A stretch of 64,000 bases of DNA from NCBI GenBank assembly GCA_000827265.1, contig KN834824.1, positions 93,841-157,840 of the forward strand. The letters run 5' to 3'. This document shows, piece after piece, positions 47,721 through 59,643 of this stretch. Both the position numbers and the translations under genes were made by a program. The notes under the pieces are model-generated. The model searched no databases. It worked only from the letters and a program-made list of their open reading frames with translations, and had not been told where the DNA came from. Positions within the stretch are counted from its first letter, which is position 1; each line of letters starts with the position of its first letter. Source of the DNA: Collybiopsis luxurians FD-317 M1 (Eukaryota > Basidiomycota > Agaricomycetes > Agaricales > Omphalotaceae).

Positions 47721-48420
47721 TCACTCAGCCATTTTGCATCCGATGGAAACTTCTTCAAGAAACTGTCTGGCCCCAGGCCAAGTCAGGGAAGATGCTGGGA
47801 GCATTTCTGACCGGCGCGCTTGCTCTTAAGACTGATTGAACATGTGTCCATCAAGATTGTTGCTAGATACTGGCTAGATGCCATTTGATGCAAAAGGCTG
47901 ATCACAGCCAGAGGTGGCAGTATAAGGCAGGGATCAGAAGATATCCAAGATATGAGATGAGTAAATTTAGGAACAATAAACCTTTGACTCTATTGCCGCC
48001 GTTCAACGGCAGGTGCGTGATTCTCAAATCCTGCTTTACCACCCTTATTCCTGGTGTTATCAGGGCTTGAGTATTGAGTATTTGGAATGCTTACCACTCG
48101 CTCAGCCTTTTTGAGTCCGATTAAAAGTTCTTCAAGAAACTATCTCGCCCTAGGCCAAGTCAGGGACTTTGGAAGATGCTGGGAACATTTCTGGCCGGCA
48201 CACTAGCTTTTAAGCTGGATTGAACATGTGTCCATCAAGATCGTTGGTGGATACTGGCTAGATGCCATCTGGTGCAAAAGGCTGACAGCCAGAGGCGGCA
48301 AGTATAAGGCAGAGATCAGAAAATGTCCCAGATATGAGATGAGTAAGTTCAGGAAAAATGAATCTTTGACCTTTTTGGGAATGCACAAATCCACCAAAGA
48401 CAAAACTTCAACTAGAAGTA
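47712..48420. repeat. Tandem direct repeat of about 320-376 bp
   Basis: 47712-48000 and 48088-48370 share CTCAGCC(A/T)TTT, CTTCTTCAAGAAACT, CCAAGTCAGGGA, TTGAACATGTGTCCATCAAG, GATACTGGCTAGATGCCAT and AGATATGAGATGAGTAA. Identity is moderate (visible substitutions), so this is an older duplication. It abuts the 5' end of the membrane protein gene. No conserved coding frame. Confidence 0.8.
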
Positions 48421-48474
48421 GTAACACGTACGGACAGTCATTGACCACTCAATGGGACAGATTTTGGTAATTTA

Positions 48475-49400
48475 CCCTTTGTGCACTCTACATGAACCAA
48501 AAAAATCAATTTTCAGTATGAATGGGACAAACATCGTACTGGTACTGCCGCTTCCGTTCCCACGCTTGCCTAATCTGGTCAACTTGAAAATGCTCTTGCA
48601 AACTGATGATGTTTTGTGAGCCCTGAGGCACATAGGTGCCTCTAGATTGTGAAAAGATGATTTATATGCTATTTGGACTTTAGGTACCAAAGAAAAAAAA
48701 AATTAGTATTACTGCTATGTTTCTGCCTGTTGTAAGGGTTGCACCCTTACGCCGCTGCTGAGTGCTCCGCGACACTTGCACTTGATCTAGTGATTGGTTT
48801 GCATAGGATATACTCAGACCCTGCTTTACTTGTGCAGCATTTCGTCCGTTTACGGTAACTTGCAAGTCCTTTAGCTCTTTTTCTGATTCAGTAGTTAAGG
48901 TCATGTAAGTTGTCTATAGCCTTCCTTTGTCGAATCAATGGCACCAGTTAAGTAAGTGATTCTGCCATTCCTCTGCTCTTTTGCTCGGGTCTCAAGCCCG
49001 AACTGGAACACATGTCCCAGCCTTTTGCTCGAAAAATGTACACGGTCAGCCATTCGAGAGGCAAAAAGAAGGGCAGTGAAACAAAAAAGGGAGGATGATG
49101 ATGAATACTTATACTATGCATATCATTCAAAACTGTCACATTTCGGACTAATCTACGTGTAAAAACTAGCTCACTTTGAGCGGGGTGTACAGATGCTGAA
49201 TCTTCGGATCGCTCCTAGCTGCACGTTGTTCACGTCGACGGGTAAAGCAGAATAGTAGGACAGAAGAACGCGGTTAATTGATTAGTTCGTGAGTAGTGGC
49301 TGGCGCTTAAAGGCGCTAAATCTTAGGTGACGTAATTGTTTTGCAGAAGCGTTTGTGAACCAAACAAAACGGGAACTCTGACTTGTTACCGTCACCGAAG
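48475..49400. other. Spacer upstream of ATG18
   Basis: Small minus-strand frames (48472-48904 and 48948-49139) look weakly protein-like, but no family or splice structure is recognised. Confidence 0.35.
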
Positions 49401-49405
49401 GTGCA

Positions 49406-51127
49406 ATGGCAGAACGGACGAATTCGAATATGCTATTCGCCAATTTCAATCAGGATTTCTCGTTCGTGACACTCGACTACCCTGAACTACACTAACCCAT
49501 TCGTCTTTCAGATGTATCTCTGTAGGAACACGGAAAGGATACAGCATCACCAACTGTGACCCATTCGGACGCGTTTACACTATGAGTGTGTTCAGCTCTG
49601 CTCTCTCTTCCGAGGTTTTACTTTGAACTGAAATTAGGACGCCAGATGACGGAGCTAGGGGAATCGTGGAGATGTTGTTTTGCACTTCGCTCATTGCCCT
49701 CGTAGGAGCTGCGGATCAGCCCCAGTCTAGTCCTAGGAAACTTCAGATTGTGAATACAAAGGTATGTGACTGGGTTAGGGCATTGAATGGGTCTCACCCT
49801 TTCTTTCCCAGCGTCAATCGATGATATGCGAACTTTTATTCCCTTCCTCCATCCTCGCCGTCAAGTTGAATCGCAAGACGCTCGTGATTGTCCTCGAGAC
49901 TGAGATTTACATCTACGATATCTCTAATATGAGATTACTCCATGTTATCGAGACTACACCCAATCCGGAAGGTAACGCCCGCCCTTCCTCTTCCCTCATA
50001 TACACCTGACCTTTCATTCTATCCCTCACAGCAATATGCGCTCTATCACCCTCCGCAGACAGCTCATACCTAGCCTACCCCTCCCCCGTCCCCTCACCAA
50101 CAACACCCCTCACCGCCGGCTCCTCCCTCCCGCCCTCCTCCACCACCACCTCCACCACCAGCACCACCTCCCCCTCCCAATCCACCACCTCCCAATCCGG
50201 CGACGTCCTCCTCTTCTCCACCCGCACCCTAACCGTCGCGAACGTGATCCAAGCCCACAAAGCCCCCATCTCCTTCCTCTCCCTCAACTCCACCGGCTCC
50301 CTCCTCGCCACCTCCTCCGAAAAGGGCACCGTCATCCGCGTGTGGAGCGTCCCCGCCGCGGAGAAGTTGTATCAGTTTAGGAGGGGGACGAGGGAGGCGA
50401 AGATTTATTCGATGAATTTTAATACGGTGTCGACGTTGTTGGCGGTGAGCTCGGCGCATGATACGGTGCATATATTTAAGTTGGGGAGGGGGGGGAGGGA
50501 TGCTTCTTCTTCCAATGGGAATGGGAATGGGAAGTTGTCCAGTCCTTCGCCGTCTTCGGATTCGGTGGACACGACGTCGACGTTGACGTCGACGGCTGGG
50601 GGTGCAGGCGCGGATGGTGTTGATGGGGGGTATGAATCTTTCATCGAGAATAAGAAGAATGGTGTTTCGTGGACGTTCAAGAGGAGATCGTTGCAGGTTA
50701 CTAAGAGTTTGTCTCATTCGGTGGGAGGGTATTTGCCGAATACGTTGACGGAGATGTGGGAGCCTTCTAGGGATTTTGCGTTTTTGAGGCTTCCGACGAG
50801 TGGGGCGAGGTGTGTGGTTGCGTTGAGTGGGTGAGTCGCGTTTTGGAATTTGTGGTTGGGCGTTGGAGTGTTTGTGTTTAACTCTTGACTCTTGACTCTA
50901 GGACGATGCCCCAGGTGATGGTGATTTCCTCTGAAGGATACTTTTATTCGTATAATATTGATTTGGAGAATGGGGGGGAGTGTTCGTTGATGAAGCAGTA
51001 TAGGTGCGTGCGTTTGGGGTTGTCTGTCGTGCTCTTGCGCGTACGCCGAATAAATAACTAACTCCTTTTTTCTTTTCTTTCTAGTCTACTTGATTCTGGG
51101 GACGATTCGTCGGGGCTGGCGGAGTGA
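49406..51127 (+). CDS. ATG18: Atg18-type PROPPIN (WD40 phosphoinositide-binding autophagy protein)
   Basis: A beta-propeller protein that binds PI3P/PI(3,5)P2 on the phagophore and vacuole and works with Atg2 in autophagosome growth. Seven exons join in frame to 449 residues: 49406-49461, 49512-49585, 49646-49761, 49812-49971, 50032-50830, 50902-51003 and 51085-51127. Landmarks: N-terminal [59 protein letters not shown], then a long Ser/Thr/Pro-rich insertion, [20 protein letters not shown] and the lipid-binding motif [19 protein letters not shown] second low-complexity Gly/Asn/Ser/Thr loop follows (about 300-345). The C-terminus is GDDSSGLAE. Insertions in the loops make it longer than the blades require. 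The 3' half is duplicated as a pseudogene at 53556. Confidence 0.95.
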
Positions 51128-51870
51128 TGAGTATGAGTCGTTTGTGGAGATGTGGAGATGGGGGGTAGGGTAGTAGGATCGTGGACGGTGGTGGTGGTGA
51201 TGATCAGGATGAGGATGATTCTTTACGATATGATTGATGCTACGAATTCGAAAGTACATGGGTAAATGGCGTGGATGGGTCGTTCGTGGTTTGTGGTTGA
51301 TTTTTTTTTTCTCCTCTCGATGTCCCGGCCCGCCTTCCCGTTCCCTTTCCCTTTCCCTTTGCCCTACTGGTACCTATTATCCGCTTGTTACGATGCCCCC
51401 CTTCTTCCCCTTCTTCCCTTTTCCTGCTTACCTGTCTCCCCCTCTCCCCTCGGAGTCCTCTTCTTTTGGCTGAGGCTGAGGCTTCGGTTCCGCGCGTTCT
51501 GTTTCTGTTTCTGTTTCTGTTTCTGTTTTTCGGTTTCGGTAAGCGTACTCTATGTACTTATAGTTACGGAGTCACAGAATCAGTAGTAGGTAGGTGGTAC
51601 TTAGTAATGGTGGTGGTAATACCAAGTCTAACAAGTTCGGAATCGAGAATTGAGTTGAAGATGAATTCGAAACGGTGAGTCGAGAGTCGAGAGCCGAGAT
51701 CTTGGTTGTGCGGATTGCGGATGGATGGATGACTATGGAACTTTTGACTCGGAGAACAGTGAAATCAACTCGTGATTCAAGTACAGTGTGGGCGGGTGCC
51801 AGGACTTGAATAATGGCAACGTTTGCTCATAGCTAGATTCTACGAAAGTATCATCTCGAAGGCTAGGACT
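51128..51870. other. ATG18 3' flank, no gene
   Basis: C/T-rich with TTTCTG repeats near 51503-51530; matches 53950-54600 after the ATG18 pseudogene. Open frames here are low-complexity. Confidence 0.55.
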
Positions 51871-52249
51871 TGGACTCGAACTCGGATCACGATGATTCGA
51901 TTGACTTGTCCACAGTCCGAGTCTTTCTTGTTAAAAAGTTGGGCGCTAGGCCGGAGGTAGGAGCTGCCTGCTTTCGGACTTGAACAACTTGTCGGTCAAA
52001 CTTCATTGTACTCACTAAGAGGCGGCCAGGCTCAATTTCATACGGATCTGGACTCGGATTACCAAAAATACAATTCGCAAAATCAAACACATAATATTGT
52101 TTCCCTACGAAAGCCCAGTCACCCGTACATGACTGGTTTAACCTCACCCTGAAAACAAAACAGAGCCAAGAATCGATAATTCCTGCTACGCTATACCATC
52201 GCGGGCGAGGTGAGGGGGAGAAACATTCGCAAAGGACGCGGCTTACAGC

Positions 52250-52724
52250 TTAAGGGTCGACGGGGACACAGCCGATGGAGATGAGACCGTCTGCGGAAGG
52301 AAGAGTCAGAACAAAGCCAGGAAAGACAATCAAACCCCGTCAAATTGAAGTATCAGCGTACCGTAGTTGTTGTCCTCGCAGCAGACAGACTGGGCGGTGC
52401 TGTAAAAAAAAAAAAAAGAGTTGGATATCGTCGAACACCTCCACATACAACGCGAAAACCTTACCAGCCACCGGCGCTGACGCCAATGAGAGAGATGGGG
52501 TCGCAGACGAGACCGACGAGGACGTTCAAGTCTTGGAGAACGATCCCGAGGAGACTGAGAACTTTGGTCGCGGTGGCGTCGGTGGCGGGGACGACGCTGT
52601 CGCAGCACTGGATGGAACCAGTGGTGCAGCTGCTGGCGGGCTCGTTGCGAGCAGAAGGAGTTGGGGTGGCGGCCGCAAAGGAAACGAGAATGGCGGAGGT
52701 GATAAAGGCGAGTTTGAACTGCAT
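52250..52724 (-). CDS. Hyd-9: class I hydrophobin (ARNEP subgroup, longest member)
   Basis: Exons 52465-52724, 52362-52399 and 52250-52290 give 112 residues. The open frame extends upstream to 52937, but the start at 52724 aligns with all paralogues and lies 71 bp from the TATA box (52795-52800). The signal region is [20 protein letters not shown] followed by [13 protein letters not shown]. Private features: CTTGSIQCC, GLVCDPISLIGVSAGGW, CTAQSVCCEDNNYD in place of [14 protein letters not shown], and a VDP end. Intron 1 has a 14-base pyrimidine (T) run before its ACAG acceptor. All eight cysteines and the spacing are kept. Confidence 0.95.
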
Positions 52725-53555
52725 GCTTGTGAGAGTGCTTGAACGACGACTGCTGGTGGTTCGAGTGAGGAATTCGGCTCGATCTCGAAGAGTCTTTATA
52801 CCTTTCTGTGGATGTATGCTAGTTGTACCTATTGCGTAGAGCACAGGTTGTGTACCTGGACGATGACGATGATGATTGTTAAATGATTTTTTTTTCTTTT
52901 TCTTCGTTTTTTTTTCGGTGTCTTTTTTACTACTCAAATCGTTTCAGAGAAGTTGTCGAGCCTCTTGACTCGTTGTGGGAGGAGATTTTTTTCGCTCAGC
53001 CCCTGCTGTATACAATTGGAACAACAACGTAAGTACGTAGTTGGCAAACTTGAACGAATTTCGGAGCTTTCGGGAATTGGAACAGCGGGAAGAAAGAGCC
53101 CGAAAGGAAAACCTATGCATACAAAGAGTCATAGATCACGGAACAGAGAGAGGTTTAATTAGAATTCTTGCTGCATGACATTTCGACGACATGAATTGCC
53201 TCGGATTGTTACGAAAGCTCGCTGTGTATTGGTGGATGAGAGAGAGAATGTGCGAGACATCGGCGCTATACATATCCCCTGAGTTGAAGATCCCAGATTA
53301 GACGAGCTGCTCCCAGTAAGCTAGCTGCTTCGCATGAACCTCACCAGACTTCAAGTTTTTTGGCATCTCAGCTGAATGAGATTGAAAGCTTCCGAGAAGT
53401 ACATGCGTGAACATCGATGATGTACTGGTTTGAGCGCGGTGGAATTCTGATACACATTTTTAATTTGCCGCCGAGCTTGATGAGAGAATATTTTATACCT
53501 ACTCAGTTACTTCACGTCAAGGCGCAGACGTCGCGGTATTATAGGCTTTTTGCTG

Positions 53556-53947
53556 ATGAAGCGGATTCTGTGGACACCACGTCTGCGTCCACTTCGACCG
53601 GCGCGGGTCCGGGTCCGGGGCCGGGGCCGGAAGAGGGCACGAATCCTTCATCGAAAATAAAACGGCGTCTCGTGGACGTTCAACAGGCGGCCCTTGCAAG
53701 TGACGAAGAGTTTGTCTCATTCGATGGGGGGGCATTTGCCGAATACGTTGACGGAGATGTGAGAGCCTTCTCTCCGCTCTCTTCCCCCGGCCCTGTTCTT
53801 TGTCCCTCTCTCCACTCTCTTTCCCCCGCTCTTTCCTTATTCCTATCTTCCTCGTGCCCGCGCGCAGTCACCAACTAAGTAACCCCTTTTTCTTTTCTTA
53901 TTAGTCTGCTCGATTCTGGGGATGATTCGTCGGGGTTAGCGGGGTGA
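53556..53947 (+). pseudogene. ATG18: Truncated ATG18 pseudogene
   Basis: Begins abruptly at a GCGGATTCTGTGGACACCAC stretch equal to exon 5 of ATG18 (50557 onward), runs through the ATCGAAAATAA, GTGGACGTTCAA and TTTGTCTCATTCG segments and TTTGCCGAATACGTTGACGG, then jumps to the last intron and final exon (GATTCTGGGGATGATTCGTC...). Exons 1-4, most of exon 5 and all of exon 6 are missing and there are indels, so no propeller can form. The open frame 53417-53878 crosses the joint and is accidental. Confidence 0.88.
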
Positions 53948-55535
53948 TGACTGTGTCTTGGTCTGTGTAGGTGGAGATGGAGATGCGGGGGGTGTAGGGT
54001 TCAAATTGGTGGGGGTGGGGGGTGTAGGGTTATCGGTGGGGGTAGGGTGGTTGTGAGGAACAGGATGAGGATGATGAGGATATGGTTGATGTTATGAATT
54101 CGAAAGTGCATAAGGAAATGGCGGGGATGGATCGTTTGTGGTGGGTTGGTTTTTTTTTTCGTTTCCTCTCGATTCTCCGGCCCGCCTTCCCGATCCCTTT
54201 TTCCTTTTCCCTATTGGCCTGGTACATATCCCCTTGTTACGATTCCCCCCCTTCCTTGTTCCCTTTCCTCTTCTTCCGTTTCACATACTTGCCTTTCAAC
54301 CACCTGGCTGTCTTTCCCTACTTGCCTGTCTTCCCCTACTTGCCTGTCCTCCCCTCTCCCTTCCAAGTCCCTCTTCTTTGGGCCCCGGCTAAGGTTCTCG
54401 GTTCTCGGTTCTCGGTCTTGAATTTGCGTTCGGTTTCGGTTTTCCCAGTTTGAAATTTGAAATTTCGCTTTTCGGATTCGGGTATGCGTAACTTTATGTA
54501 CTTATACCTATAGTTAGTTAGTCGGTTAGTAGTAGGTGGTAGATAGTGGTAGGTCGGAGGGTTAGTAGTAGTAATGCCAAGTCCTAAGTAACAAGTTCGA
54601 GTCCGATAATATGAAATATAATGACCTACTTGATAGTAATGGGCCTGGCAAACTCGGCACCGCACAGGCAAGTATACACGACAAGACCCTCCTCATCTTC
54701 GCAAAGATGCGGCTCTCCAAGAGCGCAGCACATTTTCGAGACGATCTGGAATAGCCAACTCAATTTGAACTCAATTACCGAAAATTACCACAATCCAAAC
54801 CGGTATAAGCTTTTCAACGAGTAAATCAGATCCAGAGTTGAGATTATAACCGTCGCAATTCTTTATGCGGCGGAATCCACTGAAAAAAAAAAAATAACAA
54901 TAAAAGTCAAGAGATCCATAATCTCTCGCAAACTCGATACAGAGAATGGATGAGTTGACTGCATCTACTGAGCATCTGCGTCTTCTCAAGTCGTTCTTCA
55001 AGCAGAGGGAAAGGCTAGTGTGCTTTCGACTCAAAGATACACAGTGCTATCTCCAATGGCCCGCCCGTGTTTCTCTTTTGGAGCGATTCATTTTCTTCAA
55101 CGAATGCCGGGTCTTACTCTCAAGAATGTGTAAAGCCTGGCGATAAAATACGAAAATACAAGCCGAAGCCCAAGGCACAAACGAACGAGTGATAACGATG
55201 CCAACTCCATAAGATAATGCAAAGATGCCAAGCCTTGTTCAGGATGTAGGAGCTGGCTGCTCTCGAACTTAAACAATTAGTCCGTCAAACCCAATTATCT
55301 TAAGAGGAGGAAAGCTTTGCCCAACAAGATACCAGACACAAATGCATACGATCTGGAATACCAAGATACAATTTACAAAATTAAACACATAATTCTGTTT
55401 CCCTACGAAAGCCCAGTTAGCTGTACATGACTGGTTTAACCCCATCCCGAAAACAAAGCTCAGAATCGATGAACAATAAAATTCCTGCTACAGTCTCGCG
55501 AGCGAGGTGAGGGAGACACATTTGCAAAAGGCGGC

Positions 55536-55984
55536 TTAAAGGTCGACAGGGACACAGCCGATGGAGATGAGACCACCTGTGGAAGAATCAGAACCAAGCC
55601 AGCAAAGACAAAGTCGATCCATAAAAGTGTCAGCGTACCATGGCTGTTGTCCTCACAGCAGACAGCCTGGGCGGAGCTATAAAAGAATTCGATGAACACC
55701 TCGCTGAACACCTCGATACAACATGAAACCTACCAGCCACTGCCTCCGACACCGATAACGGTGATGGGGGTACAAGTGAGACCGACGAGGACGTTCAAGT
55801 CCTGGAGAACGATGCCGAGGAGAGCAAGTTCTTTGGTCGCGGCGGCGTCGGTAGCAGGTACGACGGTGTTGCAGCACTGGACGGGACCAGTGGTGCAGCT
55901 GCTGGCGGGCTCATTGCGAGCAGCAGGTGTGGCGGCCGCAAGAGTGGCGAGAGCAACGGAGATGAAGGCGAGTTTGAACTGCAT
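55536..55984 (-). CDS. Hyd-10: class I hydrophobin (ARNEP subgroup)
   Basis: Exons 55734-55984, 55639-55676 and 55536-55576 give 109 residues. The coding sequence is closest to Hyd-4/Hyd-6, with [40 protein letters not shown] and [14 protein letters not shown], then [20 protein letters not shown] and CVPVDL. Intron 1 ends in TTTTATAG. The leader up to TTGTTCGAGTG matches Hyd-4/6, but from the TATA box (56066-56071, 82 bp upstream) outward the promoter is Hyd-9-like, so this gene may be expressed under a different control from its nearest coding relatives. Confidence 0.96.
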
Positions 55985-56802
55985 GCTTATGAGACGAGTA
56001 AGAGTACTAGAACGACGACTGCTGGTTGTTCGAGTGATGGAGTTTCTGCTCGATTTCGAAGAGCTTTTATACCTTTTTGTGGATGTATGCTAGCTGTACC
56101 TATTGCGTAGAGCAGAGATCATATACCTGGACGATGACGATGACAATGCAGGATGTTTTTTCTTTTTCTTTGGATTTTTTCGGTATTTTTTTACATACTT
56201 ACTCAAATCTTTTCAGAGCTCCATCGAGAACTGTGGAGCCTCTTGACTTGTTGTGGGAGAGGATTTCTTCGCCCAGCCTCTGCTGCATACAATTGGAACA
56301 ACAACGCAACTACGTAGGTGGCAAATTTGAACGAATTTCGGAGCTTTCGGGGATTGGGACAGCGGGAAGAAAAAGCCCGAAAGAAAACCTATGCATTTAA
56401 AGAGTCATAGATCACGGAATAGAGAGAGGTTTAATTACATAGATTGTTGCTGCATGACATTTCGACGACATGAATTGCCTCAGATTGTTACGAAAGTTTA
56501 CCGTGAACCGGGGAAATGTGAGAGACACCGGTGCTTTATCCTCTGCTCCCAGGTAGCTAGATGCTTCGCATGAGCCCCATGAGACTTGAAGTTCTTTGGC
56601 ATTTCAGTTGAATGAGATTGAAAGCTTCCGAGAATCAAGTACATGCGTGAACGTCGATGATGTACTGGCCTGAGCGCGGTAGAATTCTGATAGTACGCAA
56701 TTTTAGTTTGCCGCTGAACTTAAAGAAAGAATGTTTTCAACTCACTGAGTCACTTCACGTCAAGGCGCAGACGTCGCGGTATTAGAGGCTTTTGACTGTT
56801 GA

Positions 56803-57655
56803 AAAGCATGACGTCGAACAAGCCTCTATTTTGTCAGGCTTATATTCTGGAATAAGTGATTGTTCGTTGAGTAGTACATCGGATAATTATCATCTGTTAT
56901 GCTTGATCGTTATGATTGCACATATACTGTGCTCTGCGCGGAAACAGAACAAGTCCGGGATGATATGGTAGAAGAGCGGTGAAGATGGAATGAGGTGAGA
57001 ACTCTCATTACATCCTCAAAACGATGAGCCTTCCTGTCGGAACTCCCTTGAAGATTCTCACAGGTCAAAACGTGCCACGGCGAACTAAATTCAAAACACG
57101 GTAGTTCACTATCAAAAATGGGGAAAATCGAAGATCTGCGGAATCAAATGCGAAAATTCTTCTCCAGTTGTCGTAAGATACATATCTTCCTCTGAACTGC
57201 TGACTCAGATGATCAAGTCCAATGAGCAACGGTTCACCTGCGACATTTTCTCAGAAGGAAAAACTCATCCTGTTTCATGGATGGTAAACAAGCTGAAATC
57301 TTCCTTTCTGGGCTTCTGAACAAGCGAGTGAGAACCGCCAGAAAGAGCGGTATGGGAGAAACCACGAAAGGGAGCTGGTGAAGATCTGATCGGTGACCGC
57401 GAGGATGCAGTCACAAGCCGAATTTCTTTGGAGGACGGGGCAAATTTGAACTTAGAGTAGAATGCGGATGAGCAATCCAGGTGGAGGTCAAAGGTGGTGG
57501 ATGTGACAGAAACTCGAGATGGGTATACAAATGAAGATACGGAATACGTGTACTCTAAGCTTTCTGACCGTATGATGAACGATTGACAAAACAACTAAGC
57601 CGTTTATTGAAGTGGTACTGTACGATTCGGCTACAAAATTTTACGAGCGTCTCCG
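56803..57655. other. Intergenic, no gene recognised
   Basis: A minus-strand frame at 57265-57594 (109 codons, Ser/Phe-rich) has no support beyond length. Confidence 0.4.
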
Positions 57656-57660
57656 GAAAA

Positions 57661-58158
57661 TTAAAGAGCGACGGGGACGCAACCAACGGAAACGAGGCTT
57701 CCTGAAAAGTGGCAGAAGAAAGTGAGTCAGCGAGTTTGTCTTTGAGAAGAAGGGTGGAGAAGAAAGTGTGTCGCGGGTCGTCAATTATTCGGCTTACCGT
57801 GGCTGTTGTCCTCGCAGCAGACAGCCTGAGCGTTGCTGTAGAAAGAGAGAAAGAAAATCACAAATGAGTACGTTGAGAACACCCGTCGTCTAATGCTCGA
57901 AGCTTACCAGGTAGTGAGTCCGGCACCAATGACGGTAATTGGGTCACAGTTGAGACCGACGGGGATATTCACGTCCTGGAGAACAACGCCAACCAGACCA
58001 AGGGCAGCAGCGGCAGCGGGGTCTTGGGCAGTGGCGAGAGTGTCGCAGCACTGGACGGGACCGGTGGAGCAGGTGCTTGCAGGCTCACCCCGCGGGGAGG
58101 GGGTCGCAACTGCGAGAGTAGCGAAGACAGCGGTGACAAAAGCGAGTTTGAACTGCAT
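57661..58158 (-). CDS. Hyd-11: class I hydrophobin (LVGVVLQ subgroup)
   Basis: Exons 57908-58158, 57798-57835 and 57661-57701 give 109 residues. With Hyd-12 it forms a distinct subgroup marked by CSTGPVQCCDTL, ALGLVGVVLQD, CNAQAVCC and GSLVS(V/I)GCVPVAL. The mature N-terminus is [28 protein letters not shown] replaces the Gly/Ser-rich loop end of the other subgroups. The TATA box at 58243-58248 lies 85 bp upstream, the largest distance in the array. It is transcribed away from Hyd-12, with 1.49 kb between the two starts. Confidence 0.96.
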
Positions 58159-58259
58159 GATGAGTGATGAGTAGAGAGAGGAGTATCTGAACTACGACTG
58201 CTGATTGTTCGATGGGAGAATTGGCTAGGATTTTACTGAGCTTTTATACCTTTTTCATG

Positions 58260-59555
58260 ATCGCAAGACACACCATTCCATTCTGACTGTACGTTGGCAA
58301 ATTTCAATTTCTTGTCATGAACAAAGCATGCTTTCTACCGATGTACTCTCATCCATTGCGACTCGACATAAAATCAAATTGTCCCCCGAGTCCGGACCCG
58401 CACTTTACATCATTTTTTACTTCACTGCCAGTCCATACGTGTTGCTTCCTAATAGTTTGCGCTTCTATGTATGAGGGTATCTTCGTCTTTTGAATCGTCT
58501 TCCAGTAGCGCGCAATTTGTCGCGATCACGTGAACTCCGAGTCGTACATATTGCATTCTATGATTTGGAATTTAAGACGTGTAGCACCGATCCGCCTGTA
58601 ATCTACATTCTAGCCTCGTTGGAAAATCAATTATTCGCTTTCCTTCACCGTTGTTCATCTCCGATTCGAGGCTACGAGGTTTTCATTGAGTGGCACTGTG
58701 GAAGAATAAGGTTATTTTCGTCTCGAGTCCTCCCCTATTGCCAGGTCATAGAAGCCATTCGTTTACGGCGGAGGTAGACTCGCTAAGGGTGCTCTCTAGA
58801 GGTTTTCATTGAACAGAATGGTGAATGTAGCTGCTTTTGGGCGTGGGTTTTTCCTGTCAAATGCATTAAATCATTTCCAAGAGTCCGCTTTTCGGTAGAG
58901 TGTCGCGCATAAATAACTTATTTGTCTAATCGAGCAAAGATAATTTGCTGACAAGAAATATTTGATATCTAGTGATCAAGACTCTGCATCCATTTTCGAT
59001 ATTCTCTGCGAGATTGGTGAGTAGAAGCAGGGCAAAGGGCATCATGGGTCACCGAACAAGTTATGCTTTCCATCTGCCGTCTTTCAGCTCGATTTGACAA
59101 ATATCAGGCATTGCGTGAACATTCATAAACCATCGATCAGTCCCAGGTAGGCATCTGGCTCGATCGCCTGATCATTTCTTCGAGTCTATTTCATCTTCCT
59201 TGTTCCCTGGGTACTGAGTGTTTGTTTGCAGCTTAGACTGACCCGTTAGTGCGATAGCTTTCTGAGAGACGTATGGAACTTTTCGGAGAAACTTCAAGGC
59301 TTTGTAATACAAATTCAGGATGTATGAGTACAGCATATTAAATTTCATAATGACATTAAAGAATGTGCGAACCAGTATACTCCGAAAACGGCTGCTTCAA
59401 ATCCGTAAACACAGGCAAGGCAACTAGGAAAACCAGAATGAATCTGAAGAGAGTGCTGTTGATCTGTTCAGCAATGCGACGTATGTTCAATGTGAAATCG
59501 CCATCATACCACAGCTGGAATGGAATGGTACGCCCTCAGGGCAAGCGTAAAAATT
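58260..59555. other. Shared upstream region of the divergent pair Hyd-11/Hyd-12
   Basis: No gene recognised; the frame at 58490-58777 lacks support. The length allows separate or shared regulatory elements. Confidence 0.4.
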
Positions 59556-59643
59556 AAAAAGGTATAAAATGCCTTGTAAATCCTCATTCGATCAACCCGC
59601 AATCGCAATCGAAATTCTCTCTCTACTCATAACTCTCCTCATC

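Larger units (their letters stand above)
50557..53547. repeat. Tandem duplication 3, copy 1 (ATG18 3' end + Hyd-9)
   Basis: Runs from inside ATG18 exon 5 through the ATG18 3' flank and Hyd-9 to its upstream region (CGCAGACGTCGCGGTATTA near 53525). The second copy starts directly afterwards. Confidence 0.8.
53556..56802. repeat. Tandem duplication 3, copy 2 (mosaic)
   Basis: The left part (53556-54600) matches the ATG18 3' end and flank. The middle part (54670 to about 56035) matches the Hyd-4/Hyd-6 block start (CAAGACCCTCCTCATCTTCG, GAGACGATCTGGAATAGCCA). The right part (56035-56802) matches the Hyd-9 upstream region (CAATTGGAACAACAACG, CGCAGACGTCGCGGTATTA). Confidence 0.85.

Noticed and set aside
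52461..52937. Longer N-terminus for Hyd-9 starting at 52937
   Set aside because: Low-complexity Lys run upstream of the TATA box; start at 52724 matches the family.
53417..53878. Open frame of 153 codons over the ATG18 pseudogene
   Set aside because: It crosses the duplication joint and reads ATG18 DNA with indels; not a coherent protein.
10687..56093. Long plus-strand frames antisense to most hydrophobin exon 1 sequences (e.g. 10687-11103, 18795-19568, 33583-33879)
   Set aside because: They recur only because the sense coding sequence is conserved; they lack conserved starts or ends and their composition is that of reversed hydrophobin codons.
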